From Hofstenia miamia (Eukaryota; Xenacoelomorpha; Acoela; Hofsteniidae), in contig CABFPE010000115.1 in NCBI GenBank assembly GCA_900660155.1, forward strand, positions 1,358,165-1,422,164: 64,000 bases of DNA. The letters run 5' to 3'. The notes beneath the pieces were generated by a model that was not told the origin of the DNA, made no database searches, and saw only the letters and a list, made by a program, of their open reading frames with translations. Both the position numbers and the translations under genes were made by a program. Below are positions 34,401 through 44,389 of the stretch, in pieces (positions within the stretch are counted from its first letter, which is position 1; every line of letters starts with the position of its first letter).

Positions 34401-37400
34401 TAGTTAGACTAATAATAACATTATGCAAATACACATTTTTCTGTCTTATCGGTTGGAGGCATGCCATAGTAATGAAGTGGTGTTGCTGAGGTGTGGGAGC
34501 TCACCGAGCAATGAAAGTTTTTTTTCTCCAAAAAAATGGAAATAAAAATTGTTGTAAGCAATTTTCATCAAGCTTGGGGCCACAAGTTTGGAATTTTGAG
34601 CTTCTTGGGGTTCAACATATCAAAATCAAAGAGTAATTATATAAATATAGCAAAACATTGAGGCCCAATACTAGAAAAAAATCTTTAATAAACAATTTTA
34701 GACTATTTTGTATGTCAAATAGTTATGCAGGTAAATAACAGCTTGATTCTTCTTTCCAAGTCAATTAATTCAGTCCAATTTTCAAAAAACTCCTCTTCAT
34801 AAACTATTGTTATAATTTTTCTTTAAGCTGCTTGTAAAAGCATCTTTTAACTATAATTCGGGGCTCGCTTCTAAATGCATCAATGCCATTCATTGTTACG
34901 AATTGTTCAATTAATTAATTGTAGTGCGCGCACGCCCATATGTGTCAACAGTTTAATCAACGCGAAAATAGATCACCAGGAATTTTTTAATTTCTGTAAT
35001 CATTTAATTGCTAGTGCGCGTTGACGTAAAGAAAGTTCTGTGTTCTATTTTGTAAACTAAAGAGTTTCGTATTTACGTAAATTAAAAATTCAAAATGACA
35101 TGTCATTAGCAATTATATCGTTTTTGGGTCGAGTTTCAAAAATAGTTCCTTTAAATTTGGAATGTTAAGCGCATCTGTTTCCTGAACACCTCCAATTCAT
35201 TCGAAGCCAAACTTTGCACATCAAATTTATTGTTTTTGCCTTCTTTCTGTTGGTAAAGTCTTATCAATAGAGAACAAGTTCCCATCATATATCATGTTTT
35301 GGTGTACATTACAGACAAGTACATAATTTTGCAACCGTCGTAACATTGAATTTTGCAAATAAGGGTTTAAGCGACGCAGAGCACTGAAGGACCGTTCGGC
35401 TCACACAATGTAACTCAACATAACACTCAAATTCGCAACCAATGCTCCAACCTGCCTGAAAAGCCGTTTGCAATCGAGTGACATCTCTTGAAGTGTATTT
35501 TGTTTATTTTCAATAGTTTTGCTTAGAGTGAAAGATACAAATTTTAGTAGTTAAGCAGTTTTTGTTGAGGTCTGAATATTTAGTTGTCACATCATTGTCA
35601 ATGTTGCCATTTTAAACTATTTTTCAAGCTTTTCATACTGTTAATCCATTTATTTATGCTTACCATGGCAGGAATGGGCAACAATTGTGCTTGCTATATT
35701 AATACAATACAATACACTGCTATATTGTGATTGCCATGTTTTTGGTGATTCCTTACAATTTCTTTATAACAAACATTTTATGCCAAAAATTTTAATCTCT
35801 GCATATAAAACTGTTATAGTTGAGTTGAATGATAGACACACAATCAATACATATTTTGTTTATCACAAGGCTATAAATAGCAATGGTATTTTGCATTGTT
35901 ACTTTAATGCTTCTCTGATGTTTTTGGCAATTTGAAATTTGTAACACTGCAAGTACTAAATGTATCTGCATATCTTGATGGAAAAGGTTTTATTATGAAA
36001 AATAATCAGAGGTGCTTATATTTTCAACCGCGCACATATGCAATTTTAAAGAAAATTCAAATAGATAGACCCGGCTTGGCTAATGGCTGATACGAGTATT
36101 CGTTTAAATCATGGTTTCCCAATGGGGTCCGTACCGCCCACCGGGGGTTTTGAAATTTTCTTACAAGTTTCCTTTTAAATCATTTTTCTGGTGTTTTATA
36201 TCTGGGTAATGCACCATTTAGCATATACGTCATGAGTAATTGAAACTTAGTGTTTATGGTTTACCACTTCCATGACTGCTGCCTGTATAAACGATTATTA
36301 ATCGTAATGCTTCTTGACGTTTTAAATAGTTCGAAAGTTTCTGTGCCCATTTTATAATACAACTTTGTGCCTCTGATAAACCTGCATCCGTGTAATGAAA
36401 AAGACGACCTTTTCACTTACGCAGTGAGCATTCATCACTTAGGCGCTGCATTCATTCTTTGCTTTAATGTTAAATTTTTCAGAATTTTTATTCGTCAACT
36501 AAAGTTTTGAAGCTAATACCCATTTATTCAAGTATAAGTATGTGTCTCCAAAATTTTGTCATGTGCTACAATGCAAATAATGAGATGTATAAAACGTAAA
36601 GGTATCCACATAATAGATTCAATTAAAATCACAAAGGCGACAGAGACATTATTTTGTGACAGCCATCATTTGGCTATGAAGACTCTTGTCAAGGTTCCAG
36701 GTAACATCTTGAAGAATTGATTAAAGCTCGCACTCGGTTACGACTCAAAACTCATTAGAGTTTAGTTATATTAATATCAGGCGAATGGTTTGGTCATATA
36801 ATCAAGGCTTTATATCCATTATCCTCTATAAATTTCGGCATGTTCTTAAATTATAGACTGTTATCCGTGTTGTTGGAAAACTATATTTTGCTTTTGATTT
36901 CGAATTTTCAAAATGTATATATTTGATGTTCTGTTTGATCAATCTTTTCAATTGACTAATGACCACTATACATAATGAATTCCCAACCATTATGGTGTGT
37001 ACATTTTGCTTTTTTTTCTTGGTGTAATGATCGCCATATTTGAAATATTTCCTAATTGGTCTTGCACATTGCTTTGTTACTGTTAGTGTCCAAAAGTTTC
37101 GCAAGATTTTATATTAACAATTGTAAGTTTAAATAAATTTTATTGTACGATAAATGAGAAATACAAGGACAATAAGAACTATTAATAAACAAAGACAAAA
37201 GAATAATAAAAGGAAAGAAGTTAGATTACAACAATTTTCAAACAGGTCATTGAGACTGTTTAAATTGTTTCCCGTTGTGTTTAATACAGGAAACCAATCG
37301 TGCAGCAACACTGTGAGAAACCCTTTTGGCATAGTTCCATATCAATTGTGGTCTTTAAGAAAACCCCAAAAGAAAAAGTCCATTGAAGATAAATCGGGTG

Positions 37401-39683
37401 AACGTGTATAAATGCAATTTAATTAAGTTACCATTTTCCATCATTTTTGTAAAATACTAATTTAATTTGAAATGATTTGGACTGTACAAGTAAAACACAG
37501 AAATTTATTAAAATGTTTAAATAACTACACAATTATGTTACATAGTCTCCTTCAGCTTCAATGACGGCCTGACAGTGGTCTCGGATTTAAGGAGCCCATT
37601 TTTTGCATTTTATGGAAGGGTCTCCCACGTAGTTGATTACGCAACTCGATGATAATTGGAACGTCCATCTCCATGAAAAAACCGGCGTACCCCGCTGCGA
37701 TTAATTTATATACACGGTGAGTCTAAGTAGGGAACGGGTTTTTAGGTGGAAAAAATTAACGATTTAGGTGGATTGAATTGGTGATTTAGGTGGATTTAGG
37801 TGGATTCTTTAAAAAACAGGTAAGTGCTGAAAAACTTTAATTTAAACCTCAAATATGAGCATTATAATAAAAAATCATCAATCTGTCTATATTGCACTCA
37901 GTCAACGTGATCGATTATTTGAACACAGCAAATCTAGCTGGCTGAAACTTCTCTCAACATCCACCGAGGTAATAGGTGCAAATTTTAGAGCTGCCATGTC
38001 AGATGGTGACAGGTGCACTAGCGGAACAACGTTTCCCCACTCAAAATTAAAGCAATATCAAGCAAAACTTTGAATCCATCATTTTTAGAATAACGTCTTC
38101 CAGTTTTTGATGAATTTCAGCGGGAATAAGATTGTTGCTCACAAATTTGGACACCAAAGATTGTACAGCTGTTATGGCTGCTACAAGTTGCATACCCTGC
38201 TCTTCTAATTTGGTTATGGAATTTGCCAAACATTCAAATTGTGCTTTGATAAATGTCAGTTGTGTTTTAATTTCTGGCTCCAATAAATATGTTTTTGTTT
38301 TCCGGATACTTTTAGAATTATCGGCTAAATTTTGAACAAAATTTCGGAATAAATCAAAGTTGTCTGCATACCAAACCAGCAGCTCTCAACCATGTACCCA
38401 ACGGGTGATAACGGGTTATGGGGGTAGTTGAAATTCCAGATGTTTCAATAAAATCTTTTCGTCTTCCAGATTTGACAAAATTTTTTTGACTCAGCAATAA
38501 GTTTATCCACTTTCTCATAAAATTTTCTGACGGTTTCACATACCCGATGTAAACAATGGGCACCGCACGTAACTGTCGTAAAGTTAATGCGTGTTGTTTG
38601 TTTACATAGCATAATGGTATATTCTACGTGAAATTCCTAAAATATGTCAATTTTGGTGGATTTCAGAAAAAACCCCTGTTTTAGGTCGATTAGGTGGATT
38701 TAGGTGGATTAGGTGGAATCCGTTCCCTAGTCATAAGTAACGCAGGTACTTTAACTAGGTAATATGCATGAATGTTTGTATTAACTGCTGCATTTACATT
38801 TTTTTTCATTTGATTGGTCCGTAAATGTAGTTTTAAATATATGAGTTGTGTTAACATTGATAATATGATAATTTAGAAAAAAAACATTTATTTAGAAAAA
38901 TAATATACACAAGTACTGTAGTTTGTTATAGGTTTATAATAAGTATGCCCACCGTCATTCTCAATCAAGCCATCTATTCGTCTATTGTCCAAATTTGCCA
39001 CTGCTGCTGCGAACTCTTCCACTGTAAACCTAGAACACTCTTCACTAACACGTTGCATTAACTCTTGTAGTGTTGTTGTGAAACACTCTTGGTTTTAGTA
39101 TTCCCCAGACTAGGTCTTCCCCTTTGGGGGGCTTAAACATTCGCAAAGCAGCTTGGGAACTATTTTTGCAGCGTAGTAAATCTCATCTAGTTTCCAAATC
39201 CATTTCTGCACAACAAAATTGTAAATACAGAACAATATCAATGTTAACCCTCGGAAGGCAGTCATGACTGCTGACCGCAGGCTCATTCCCTCTGATCTAA
39301 ATTGAAGTTACAATAGTGTGATTTCTAAAATCACACGATGGCCTTCCGAGAGTTAACACAAATCATATATTTATAACTATTTACGGACCAATCAAATGAA
39401 AATAAATACAGCAGTTAATATACAAACATACATGAATACTCCCTAATTGAAATCCTGCGTTACTTATGACTCACCATGTATTGTGTTGCAAATTTGTTAA
39501 ATTTAAAATGAATTTTGTAATATCTGTTGAACTTTGTTGAATTTACTTTTTTAGAATATCAGATTGGACGTTTACCGTCATTCAGCAAGAGCATTAACAG
39601 AGCAGAAGGAATCGGGTGCAACCCTCGTTGCTCCTGAGTCACAGCGAGACTGCAATTGCTACTTGTGCTTTCCCGAATCGTAG
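22321..39683 (+). CDS. C7orf25: C7orf25/UPF0415 family protein (eight exons, about 416 aa)
   Basis: Eight short exons join to an open frame of about 416 aa; human C7orf25 is 421 aa. Exons: 22321-22488, 22963-23112, 23156-23252, 23399-23533, 25282-25587, 25909-26093, 27955-28035 and 39555-39683. Phases agree at every junction from exon 2 to exon 8. Diagnostic blocks match the human protein in order: VDLIANEGRMWVKVIARKP, TFAIYAANGMHQSMAG, TVNLDVTSALTLLSN, KCGYKFLTDVLSEQAAEER, DFEKILHTVGGPSEKKRAEV, IFGCGDYHQAVTLTANYGFV and HSARALTEQKESGATL. The family carries a DUF1308-type C-terminal domain and its function is not well established. Intron 2 is only 43 nt and intron 7 is 11,519 bp. The exon 1 border is unsettled: an in-frame TAA abuts the only GT donor, so a GC donor after AAG 22488 is assumed. 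An AATAAA lies at 39760. Confidence 0.9.
22963..23112 (+). CDS. C7orf25: C7orf25-like exon 2
   Basis: The acceptor is CTATTTAG at 22962 and the donor ACT|GTTAGT at 23113. It encodes 50 residues (SHITSSNLSHLTAVIEAAKS and more). The spacing from this block to the next conserved block equals that of the human protein, which supports both borders. Confidence 0.85.
23156..23252 (+). CDS. C7orf25: C7orf25-like exon 3
   Basis: The acceptor is TTGATATAG at 23155 after a 43-nt intron and the donor GGAG|GTAAGT is at 23253. It encodes NQIQVDLIANEGRMWVKVIA and more, the best-conserved stretch of the N-terminal half. Confidence 0.9.
23399..23533 (+). CDS. C7orf25: C7orf25-like exon 4
   Basis: The acceptor is TTGCTTTAG at 23398; the donor GCAG|GTTCTC is at 23534. 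Phase 1 joins exon 3. It ends NPVNYTPPTFAIYAANG-MHQSMAG, aligned with the human PVQYSNPHIIFAFYNSV block. Confidence 0.9.
23534..25281. other. C7orf25-like intron 4
   Basis: This 1,748-bp intron has no coding content that I recognise. It contains the hairpin at 24734-24795. Confidence 0.5.
24734..24795. repeat. Perfect 28-bp hairpin
   Basis: Arms 24734-24761 and 24768-24795 are exact complements with a 6-nt loop (AATTAA). It lies in intron 4 of the C7orf25-like gene. Confidence 0.8.
25282..25587 (+). CDS. C7orf25: C7orf25-like exon 5
   Basis: The acceptor is ACATATTTAG at 25281; the donor GACG|GTAAAT is at 25588. It includes the family block VNLDVTSALTLLSNVTHGKC followed by FLTDVLSEQAAEERS. 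Confidence 0.92.
25909..26093 (+). CDS. C7orf25: C7orf25-like exon 6
   Basis: The acceptor is GTATTTAG at 25908; the donor ATC|GTAATC is at 26094. It encodes NDFEKILHTVGGPSEKKRAE and VTAVEDQSTERIANLTRSA. Reading past the donor gives a hydrophobic tail unrelated to the family, so the splice is preferred. Confidence 0.92.
26481..26609. mobile_element. Perfect 129-bp foldback MITE, Harbinger-like
   Basis: Arms of 62 bp (26481-26542 and 26548-26609) are perfect complements around a 5-nt loop. The ends are GGCCACGG and CCGTGGCC, flanked on both sides by TTA (26478-26480 and 26610-26612). A 3-bp TTA/TWA duplication with GG-starting ends is typical of PIF/Harbinger. It lies in intron 6. Confidence 0.75.
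26690..26945. repeat. Repeat with CCCCCCGTCAG blocks at both ends
   Basis: A 5' block (CAGGGGGGACATGG then CCCCCCGTCAGG) and a 3' block (TGTCCCCCCGTCAGAAAAT then CGTACGCCCCTGTCC) frame an AT-rich interior. On the - strand the 3' block reads CAGGGGCGTACGCAGGATTT, a terminus style common in hAT-type elements. The superfamily is uncertain. Confidence 0.45.
26950..27954. other. Intron 6, second part: nothing assigned
   Basis: This is AT-rich intronic DNA. I see no coding block or bounded repeat. Confidence 0.35.
27955..28035 (+). CDS. C7orf25: C7orf25-like exon 7
   Basis: The acceptor is ATATTTTAG at 27954; the donor CAACAG|GTATGA is at 28036. Its 27 codons read AIFGCGDYHQAVTLTANYGF and more, matching the human IFGTGD...TANSGFVRA block. 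Confidence 0.92.
28036..32278. other. Intron 7, first part: sparse fossils
   Basis: On the - strand at 29110-28890 a short readable stretch (LFEHSTCECDALLNCDES) suggests a coding fossil of unknown origin. A 2A-like motif lies near 30836. A (TA)-rich run spans 31118-31150. No gene is seen. Confidence 0.3.
30815..30890 (+). pseudogene. LINE N-terminal scrap with a 2A-like motif
   Basis: The frame reads LLFYIRYISGDTKPNPGG. LINE ORF2 proteins often begin with SGDIExNPGP, a 2A-like sequence. Here the final proline is replaced by glycine and the frame soon ends, so it is at most a remnant. Confidence 0.35.
32279..32798. repeat. TCGTCTGAACGCA repeat family, copy A
   Basis: A block opening CAAGTGTGTTGCCCCAAGG leads into units of CATCAAAAAGATGCTCGTCT plus GAACGCA at 32617, 32663 and 32723, and a terminal form CATCAAAAGGTTCTCGTCT at 32767. 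The last matches the inverted end of other copies. It has no true coding capacity; an apparent - frame with SVQTSVFLMYA repeats is produced by the units. Confidence 0.7.
33111..33260. repeat. TCGTCTGAACGCA repeat family, copy B
   Basis: It begins AAGGTGCGTTCAGACGAGAA, the complement of the ends of copies A and C, and then has three more units in both orientations within 150 bp. Confidence 0.65.
33821..34285. repeat. TCGTCTGAACGCA repeat family, copy C (direct duplicate of A)
   Basis: About 410 bp repeat copy A at an offset near 1,541 bp with few differences (for example a 3-bp insertion near 33870). It ends AAAGGTTCTTGTCTGAACGC then ACCTTTA. One internal unit of copy A is missing. Confidence 0.75.
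35260..35530 (-). pseudogene. hAT dimerisation-domain fragment
   Basis: On the - strand the frame reads CKRLFRQVGALVANLSVML, a stop, then AERSFSALRRLKPLFAKFN and VTTVAKL. The ERSFSALRRLK block is the signature of the hAT C-terminal dimerisation region. It is decayed and isolated, within intron 7. Confidence 0.55.
36100..36170. repeat. GC-rich transposon-end-like block
   Basis: GTTTCCCAATGGGGTCCGTA followed by CCGCCCACCGGGGG resembles the end of a non-autonomous hAT element. No partner end was found. Confidence 0.2.
37530..37690 (-). pseudogene. Mariner-like C-terminal scrap
   Basis: On the - strand, shifted frames give LRNQLRGRPFHKMQ and then CQAVIEAEGDYVT-stop, similar to mariner transposase C-termini. 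It is short and decayed, next to another mariner-type element. Confidence 0.35.
37728..38729 (-). mobile_element. Nested hAT element with TAGGGAACGG ends
   Basis: TAGGGAACGG at 37728 and CCGTTCCCTA at 38720-38729 are perfect inverted ends. They are flanked by GTCTAAG (37721-37727) and GTCATAAG (38730-38737), an 8-bp target duplication with one base lost. Subterminal GATTTAGGTGGA motifs repeat at 37755-37805 and 38662-38718. It interrupts the mariner-type inverted end. Confidence 0.8.
38047..38571 (-). pseudogene. hAT/CGGBP1-like transposase remnant
   Basis: On the - strand, broken frames read NFVKSGRRKDFIETSG, PITRYHPLGTWLRAAGLV, a shift, then EPEIKTQLTFIKAQFECLAN and SITKLEEQGMQL. The TRxxPLGTWLxAA block matches the TRWGTWL motif of CGGBP1-like hAT proteins. 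The N- and C-termini are gone, so this is an internally deleted element. Confidence 0.6.
39248..39352. mobile_element. 105-bp piggyBac-type MITE
   Basis: CCCTCGGAAGG at 39248 and CCTTCCGAGAG ending at 39352 are inverted ends, flanked on both sides by TTAA (39244-39247 and 39353-39356), the piggyBac target. An inner hairpin GTGTGATTT/AAATCACAC lies at 39316-39336. It is inserted inside the mariner-type element in intron 7. Confidence 0.75.
39555..39683 (+). CDS. C7orf25: C7orf25-like exon 8 (terminal)
   Basis: The acceptor is TACTTTTTTAG at 39554 and the stop is TAG 39681-39683. It reads NIRLDVYRHSARALTEQKES and more, matching the human C-terminus (VFIHQPRALTESKE). It lies 11.5 kb from exon 7, but phase and homology both connect them. 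Confidence 0.88.
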   Translation, partial: NIRLDVYRHSARALTEQKESGATLVAPESQRDCNCYLCFPES

Positions 39684-39689
39684 TTTATA

Positions 39690-40460
39690 TTAATGAAATT
39701 TCTTTATTTTAGTATTTCATACATTTTGAAGAGATATGTGGCATATTTTGAAAATATTTAATAAACTATTTTAAATCATGGACATCATTGAAAAATATTG
39801 CAATTATTTTAAATTTGCCATTCCCATATATTACAGATCCGCTAGGTTTATTAGTTTCACTTAATGAACTTCGTAGGAAACAGTAATCTCTAGTAATATT
39901 GAAAAACGTATTCATTCCTAAAATTACGTTACACGTCATGTGGTTTCGAAATCCAGAAATTCTTAATAGGTTTTTCATAATCGGATAATTTCAAACCTTA
40001 TTCTTCATTATTTCTTTATTATAGAAAGTTGATTAACCACAATAAAAACAATAAATTAGCAATAAGAATTAAAGCAATGAATGTGTTGCAAGTTCGAATA
40101 GCGGTATTAATGAATGATTGCTCCATATATTCTTTTTTCTATATTTAATACTGCTAAAGTGTTTGATCTGGAATTCTGCTTATGAATAAAACAAGGGATT
40201 GAAATAATATTATAAGATGATAATTTCTTGCTTTTGAAAAACGTTAACATTGTGTTCAAAATGATTAGTTGTCTAGTTGTCTTGGGAAAATGATAGACCT
40301 AAAATGAAGTACTTATTTCTGAAAATATTTTTCTTTGAAACATTTAGGGCCCATTTAAATTGAATATCAAGTTTTCTATATAAGAACATCATATTTTAGA
40401 TCAGTAAATAATATATTTTAATTTAGGTGACTCATAATAAATGAATGGAAGTTTGAATTG
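39690..40460. other. C7orf25-like 3' flank; nothing else seen
   Basis: It includes the poly(A) signal and AT-rich DNA. A - frame at 39978-39766 has no family resemblance. Confidence 0.35.
39760..39765 (+). terminator. Candidate poly(A) signal of the C7orf25-like gene
   Basis: AATAAA lies 77 nt after the stop codon in an AT-rich stretch, at an ordinary distance for an animal 3' UTR. Confidence 0.45.
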
Positions 40461-40469
40461 TCTCACAGG

Positions 40470-41170
40470 GGGATAGTTGCTTTATCATTGACATACTATG
40501 ATAAATAGAATCGAAAACTTTAGAAAGATCTCAAACGGCAATGGCTACTAATTTATTTGACTCCAGTGATGATCTCTATTTTTCTGTAGCATTTCATAGG
40601 GCATCAGTAGTTGAAAATTGAGTATTTGGCAATAGGCTGTACTTATTGAGGTGTTCCATAATTTTCTCATGGAATAATCGTTTGAATAATTTGTTTATAG
40701 GAGGAGTAATTAAAATTGATCGATAATTTTTGGCATGAGATGGATCGGTTTTCTTAAAGATCGCAGAAATACGAGCAGGTTTTAAATAATCCGAAAGTAA
40801 TTACTTTTTATGCATTCATTAAATATAATTTAACTGCCCAAGAAGGAATTATAAAAGACCCACTTTATTTTTAGGCCCAAGCTTGAGAATTGCTCTTAAG
40901 GTTTCAAAGCTTGTAAAACGGACGTAAAATTCAGGGTTAAAGAAATTGGCGGTTTGCTTTCATACTTAAGGTTTGGTGCACTGTTTTTTCCTAGATGAAT
41001 AAAAGTCATTTTTAATTCGTTAGAAATTTCTTAATGGGTTTCCCTATGAATTTTAAATAGCATCAGCAGAATTTGATTTAGATTTCTTACTATTACCAAT
41101 CTAATGAATTAGCTTCCTTTTTGCTTTTTGATTTGGCAGAGTAGCTGTTCATTTCCCTTTCTTTGCTATA
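40470..41170 (-). pseudogene. LINE reverse transcriptase fossil
   Basis: On the - strand the frame reads LKPARISAIFKKTDPSHAKN, YRSILITPPINKLFKRLFHE, KIMEHLNKYSLLPNTQFS and VAIAVxDLSKVFDSIYHS. These are the N-terminal blocks of a non-LTR reverse transcriptase (families: ARISPIFKKGD...NYRPISIL...DLSKAFD). The upstream part to 41170 holds a degraded linker. Internal stops exist and the YADD-containing half is missing. Confidence 0.7.
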
Positions 41171-41179
41171 AATTTCACT

Positions 41180-42360
41180 CCAAGAAACTAAAATTAAAAA
41201 GGATCAAAGAAGTGATTCTGAAATAAATCTTGGTTTTTACCTTTGTCAATACAAAATATTCAAACCTGCGACAAAAAGTTATATATTTCTTGGGAACCCA
41301 ATATGGAAGCTATCTGTACAAAATCCCATCCTGTATTTCTTCTAATTTCTAATTATAGGTCGAGTATTTTTATTAATCTTTACATTCGTCCCCAAATTAC
41401 TGTCAATCAATCATCAAAAACTAATTGGTAAGATATCTTCGATGACCCACGATCTAATTGTTAAACAACAATCCTATTCCGCATGTTCTCAGCTAGATAT
41501 TACGTATGTAAATGATAGCAAGATTTACGATAGGGGGATTATGCCTCGTTTCTGCTACTGATCTAGTTTAGTGTTCACATGTCTTTTTGCAGTCCAGAGA
41601 TAATCACCCTTAGTTTGCACAATTGACCAGCTCTTATATGTTAGGTTTTAATCAATCTGTTAATTAACTTGGCTTACAAAATCAACATTACAAAATATAA
41701 AATATATTAAAATAACCAAATTTACATTTTTTAAAAAGAAGGAAATTAAATACATATAAAATTTATTTTTTGATGATCTAAACTGGAAAACTAGTGCAAT
41801 GGTTGAGATGCTGTGGGTGATACTATTTGAGGTATTTGTGGTCAAGATGTCACAGATTAGACATGAACTGCTTGAATTCAAACCAGCATATCTTGATTAT
41901 AGAAGTGTAGCATTGTTGGAAAAAAATGTGTAGAACACGTAGGCAGATTGCAAGAGGCACTTTTTACAAAAGACATCTTGCAGATGCAATTCTGTCGGTC
42001 GTCAAATAAATTTATATCATTCATAATCTTAGTGGACTTTGAAACAAGTTTCGAAAAAAAACTCTTGAACATATTTTGAGCACTTAAGATAAGAGCTTCA
42101 AGGTTGAAAACAACATTGTTTTGGACAAAACACTGAAATCACAATTATGATTAGCGACCATACTTTGCATTTGTGTAAACTAACCTCAAAGCCTACCTTT
42201 TTCATAGTTACCTCTACAAACGCAAATGTTTTACACAAGGATGGAATGTCCCAACCAAAGAAACATGATCTAATTAAGGAAATTTATCTAGCAAAAATGA
42301 TAGGGTGAATAGCTAAAGCAAACAAAAAGGAAACAAGGGATTACCTTGTAGAATTCCGTA
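41180..42360. other. No feature recognised
   Basis: This is AT-rich DNA. Open frames of 60-73 codons show no recognisable domain. Confidence 0.35.
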
Positions 42361-42369
42361 AGTGGAAAG

Positions 42370-43074
42370 AGTAGTTAATAACGGACAGAAGAGGTATTAT
42401 TGGGACACCCTGAAGTTCTCGTAACACCACTGGCTATTTAGAATAGGGAAATAAAGTGATTCTATTGGACGCCAACTAGTGACGAAATATTTTTGACAAA
42501 ACTAAATTAAGCAAATTAATTTTTTGACAAAGTTTTTATTTTTGATTGCTAGGATTTGGGCAAAGTGATATAATTGATGACAAATTTCACTAAAGGCATA
42601 TTTTTTGTAACAATGTTTAAGCATGCAATACTATGCTTCAAGGAAAATAATTGATAGATGCAAACCTCATTTTCTGCTAATATTCAAATACAAATGGAGA
42701 AATATTTCAATAAGCTTAAAGACTATAGACCAATGAAATAGACGTAAATTTCACAAACAATATAGAAAATATAGAAAAATCAATAAAAAAATAAAATATC
42801 TGATATGCATGACAAAACCAAGTTCATTTTCACCAATATCCAAAATACAAAATGGAAGAAATATTCACTGTGTTTAAGCATTGCACATATATGAAACAAA
42901 ACGTGTTGTATATAAGCTGTTTTTGTGCAGAATGAGTTGTTGTGCAGAGCTTCACTGCATCTAGCAAATTTACACAGAGTTATCACCATTTATTTTCATA
43001 GTTGACATGGGAAATCATGATGCCCAAACTTGCTGTCCAGATTATTCACTATATTGTAAGCTGATGTATCCATT
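42370..43074. repeat. Dispersed repeat R, copy 1
   Basis: About 700 bp recur in the same orientation at 58041-58898. Both begin GTAGTTAATAAC and end GTAAGCTGATGTATCCAT. The - strand has a 69-codon frame (42989-42780, MVITLCKFARCSEALHNNSF) kept in both copies. The class is unknown. Confidence 0.75.
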
Positions 43075-43389
43075 ATAATAATAATATTTATTTAATTCTT
43101 TTGTTTTTTTACAAATCAAGTGATTAACACTTATGAAGAATTAAAACAATAAATATAAATTAACTTGTTTCTGAAAAAATACTTTGTCTTGGTTTCAAAA
43201 GTTTATCGTCCTTGATGATATAAATAGTTGGTTTTCATTGTTCAGTAGCTTTGTTATAACTTATAGACTTTGTCCTATAATTTGATAAGTAGTTGGATCT
43301 TCTTCGTTTTAGTGAAATTTTTAATGATTTTTTAAATTTATTGAAATTTCGTTCTTCTTTAATATCTGGAGGGAGTTTGTTCCATAAAT
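43075..43389 (-). pseudogene. LINE 3' end: C-terminus and tail, running into a gap
   Basis: On the - strand, 43389-43235 reads LWNKLPPDIKEERNFNKFKK and SLKISLKRRRSNYL, the usual extreme C-terminus of LINE ORF2 (WNSLPPEIR...FKxxL). The 3' UTR ends in ATT-type tail repeats at 43092-43075. The rest is lost in the 1000-N gap. Confidence 0.6.
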
Positions 43390-44389
43390 NNNNNNNNNNN
43401 NNNNNNNNNNNNNNNNNNNNNNNNNNNNNNNNNNNNNNNNNNNNNNNNNNNNNNNNNNNNNNNNNNNNNNNNNNNNNNNNNNNNNNNNNNNNNNNNNNNN
43501 NNNNNNNNNNNNNNNNNNNNNNNNNNNNNNNNNNNNNNNNNNNNNNNNNNNNNNNNNNNNNNNNNNNNNNNNNNNNNNNNNNNNNNNNNNNNNNNNNNNN
43601 NNNNNNNNNNNNNNNNNNNNNNNNNNNNNNNNNNNNNNNNNNNNNNNNNNNNNNNNNNNNNNNNNNNNNNNNNNNNNNNNNNNNNNNNNNNNNNNNNNNN
43701 NNNNNNNNNNNNNNNNNNNNNNNNNNNNNNNNNNNNNNNNNNNNNNNNNNNNNNNNNNNNNNNNNNNNNNNNNNNNNNNNNNNNNNNNNNNNNNNNNNNN
43801 NNNNNNNNNNNNNNNNNNNNNNNNNNNNNNNNNNNNNNNNNNNNNNNNNNNNNNNNNNNNNNNNNNNNNNNNNNNNNNNNNNNNNNNNNNNNNNNNNNNN
43901 NNNNNNNNNNNNNNNNNNNNNNNNNNNNNNNNNNNNNNNNNNNNNNNNNNNNNNNNNNNNNNNNNNNNNNNNNNNNNNNNNNNNNNNNNNNNNNNNNNNN
44001 NNNNNNNNNNNNNNNNNNNNNNNNNNNNNNNNNNNNNNNNNNNNNNNNNNNNNNNNNNNNNNNNNNNNNNNNNNNNNNNNNNNNNNNNNNNNNNNNNNNN
44101 NNNNNNNNNNNNNNNNNNNNNNNNNNNNNNNNNNNNNNNNNNNNNNNNNNNNNNNNNNNNNNNNNNNNNNNNNNNNNNNNNNNNNNNNNNNNNNNNNNNN
44201 NNNNNNNNNNNNNNNNNNNNNNNNNNNNNNNNNNNNNNNNNNNNNNNNNNNNNNNNNNNNNNNNNNNNNNNNNNNNNNNNNNNNNNNNNNNNNNNNNNNN
44301 NNNNNNNNNNNNNNNNNNNNNNNNNNNNNNNNNNNNNNNNNNNNNNNNNNNNNNNNNNNNNNNNNNNNNNNNNNNNNNNNNNNNNNNNN
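43390..44389. other. Assembly gap of exactly 1000 N
   Basis: A round-number gap, probably of estimated or arbitrary length. Confidence 0.95.

Larger units (their letters stand above)
37713..39478 (-). mobile_element. Tc1/mariner-like element interrupted by a hAT element
   Basis: The left end CACGGTGAGTC (after TA 37711-37712) and the right end, complement CATGGTGAGTCATAAG (before TA 39479), share long inverted termini: 38730-38850 mirrors 39355-39478. Without the nested hAT it is about 760 bp. On the - strand at about 39180-38990 it reads FTVEEFAAAVANLDNRRIDG and LIENDGG, a Tc1/mariner C-terminus. The transposase is mostly deleted. Confidence 0.65.
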
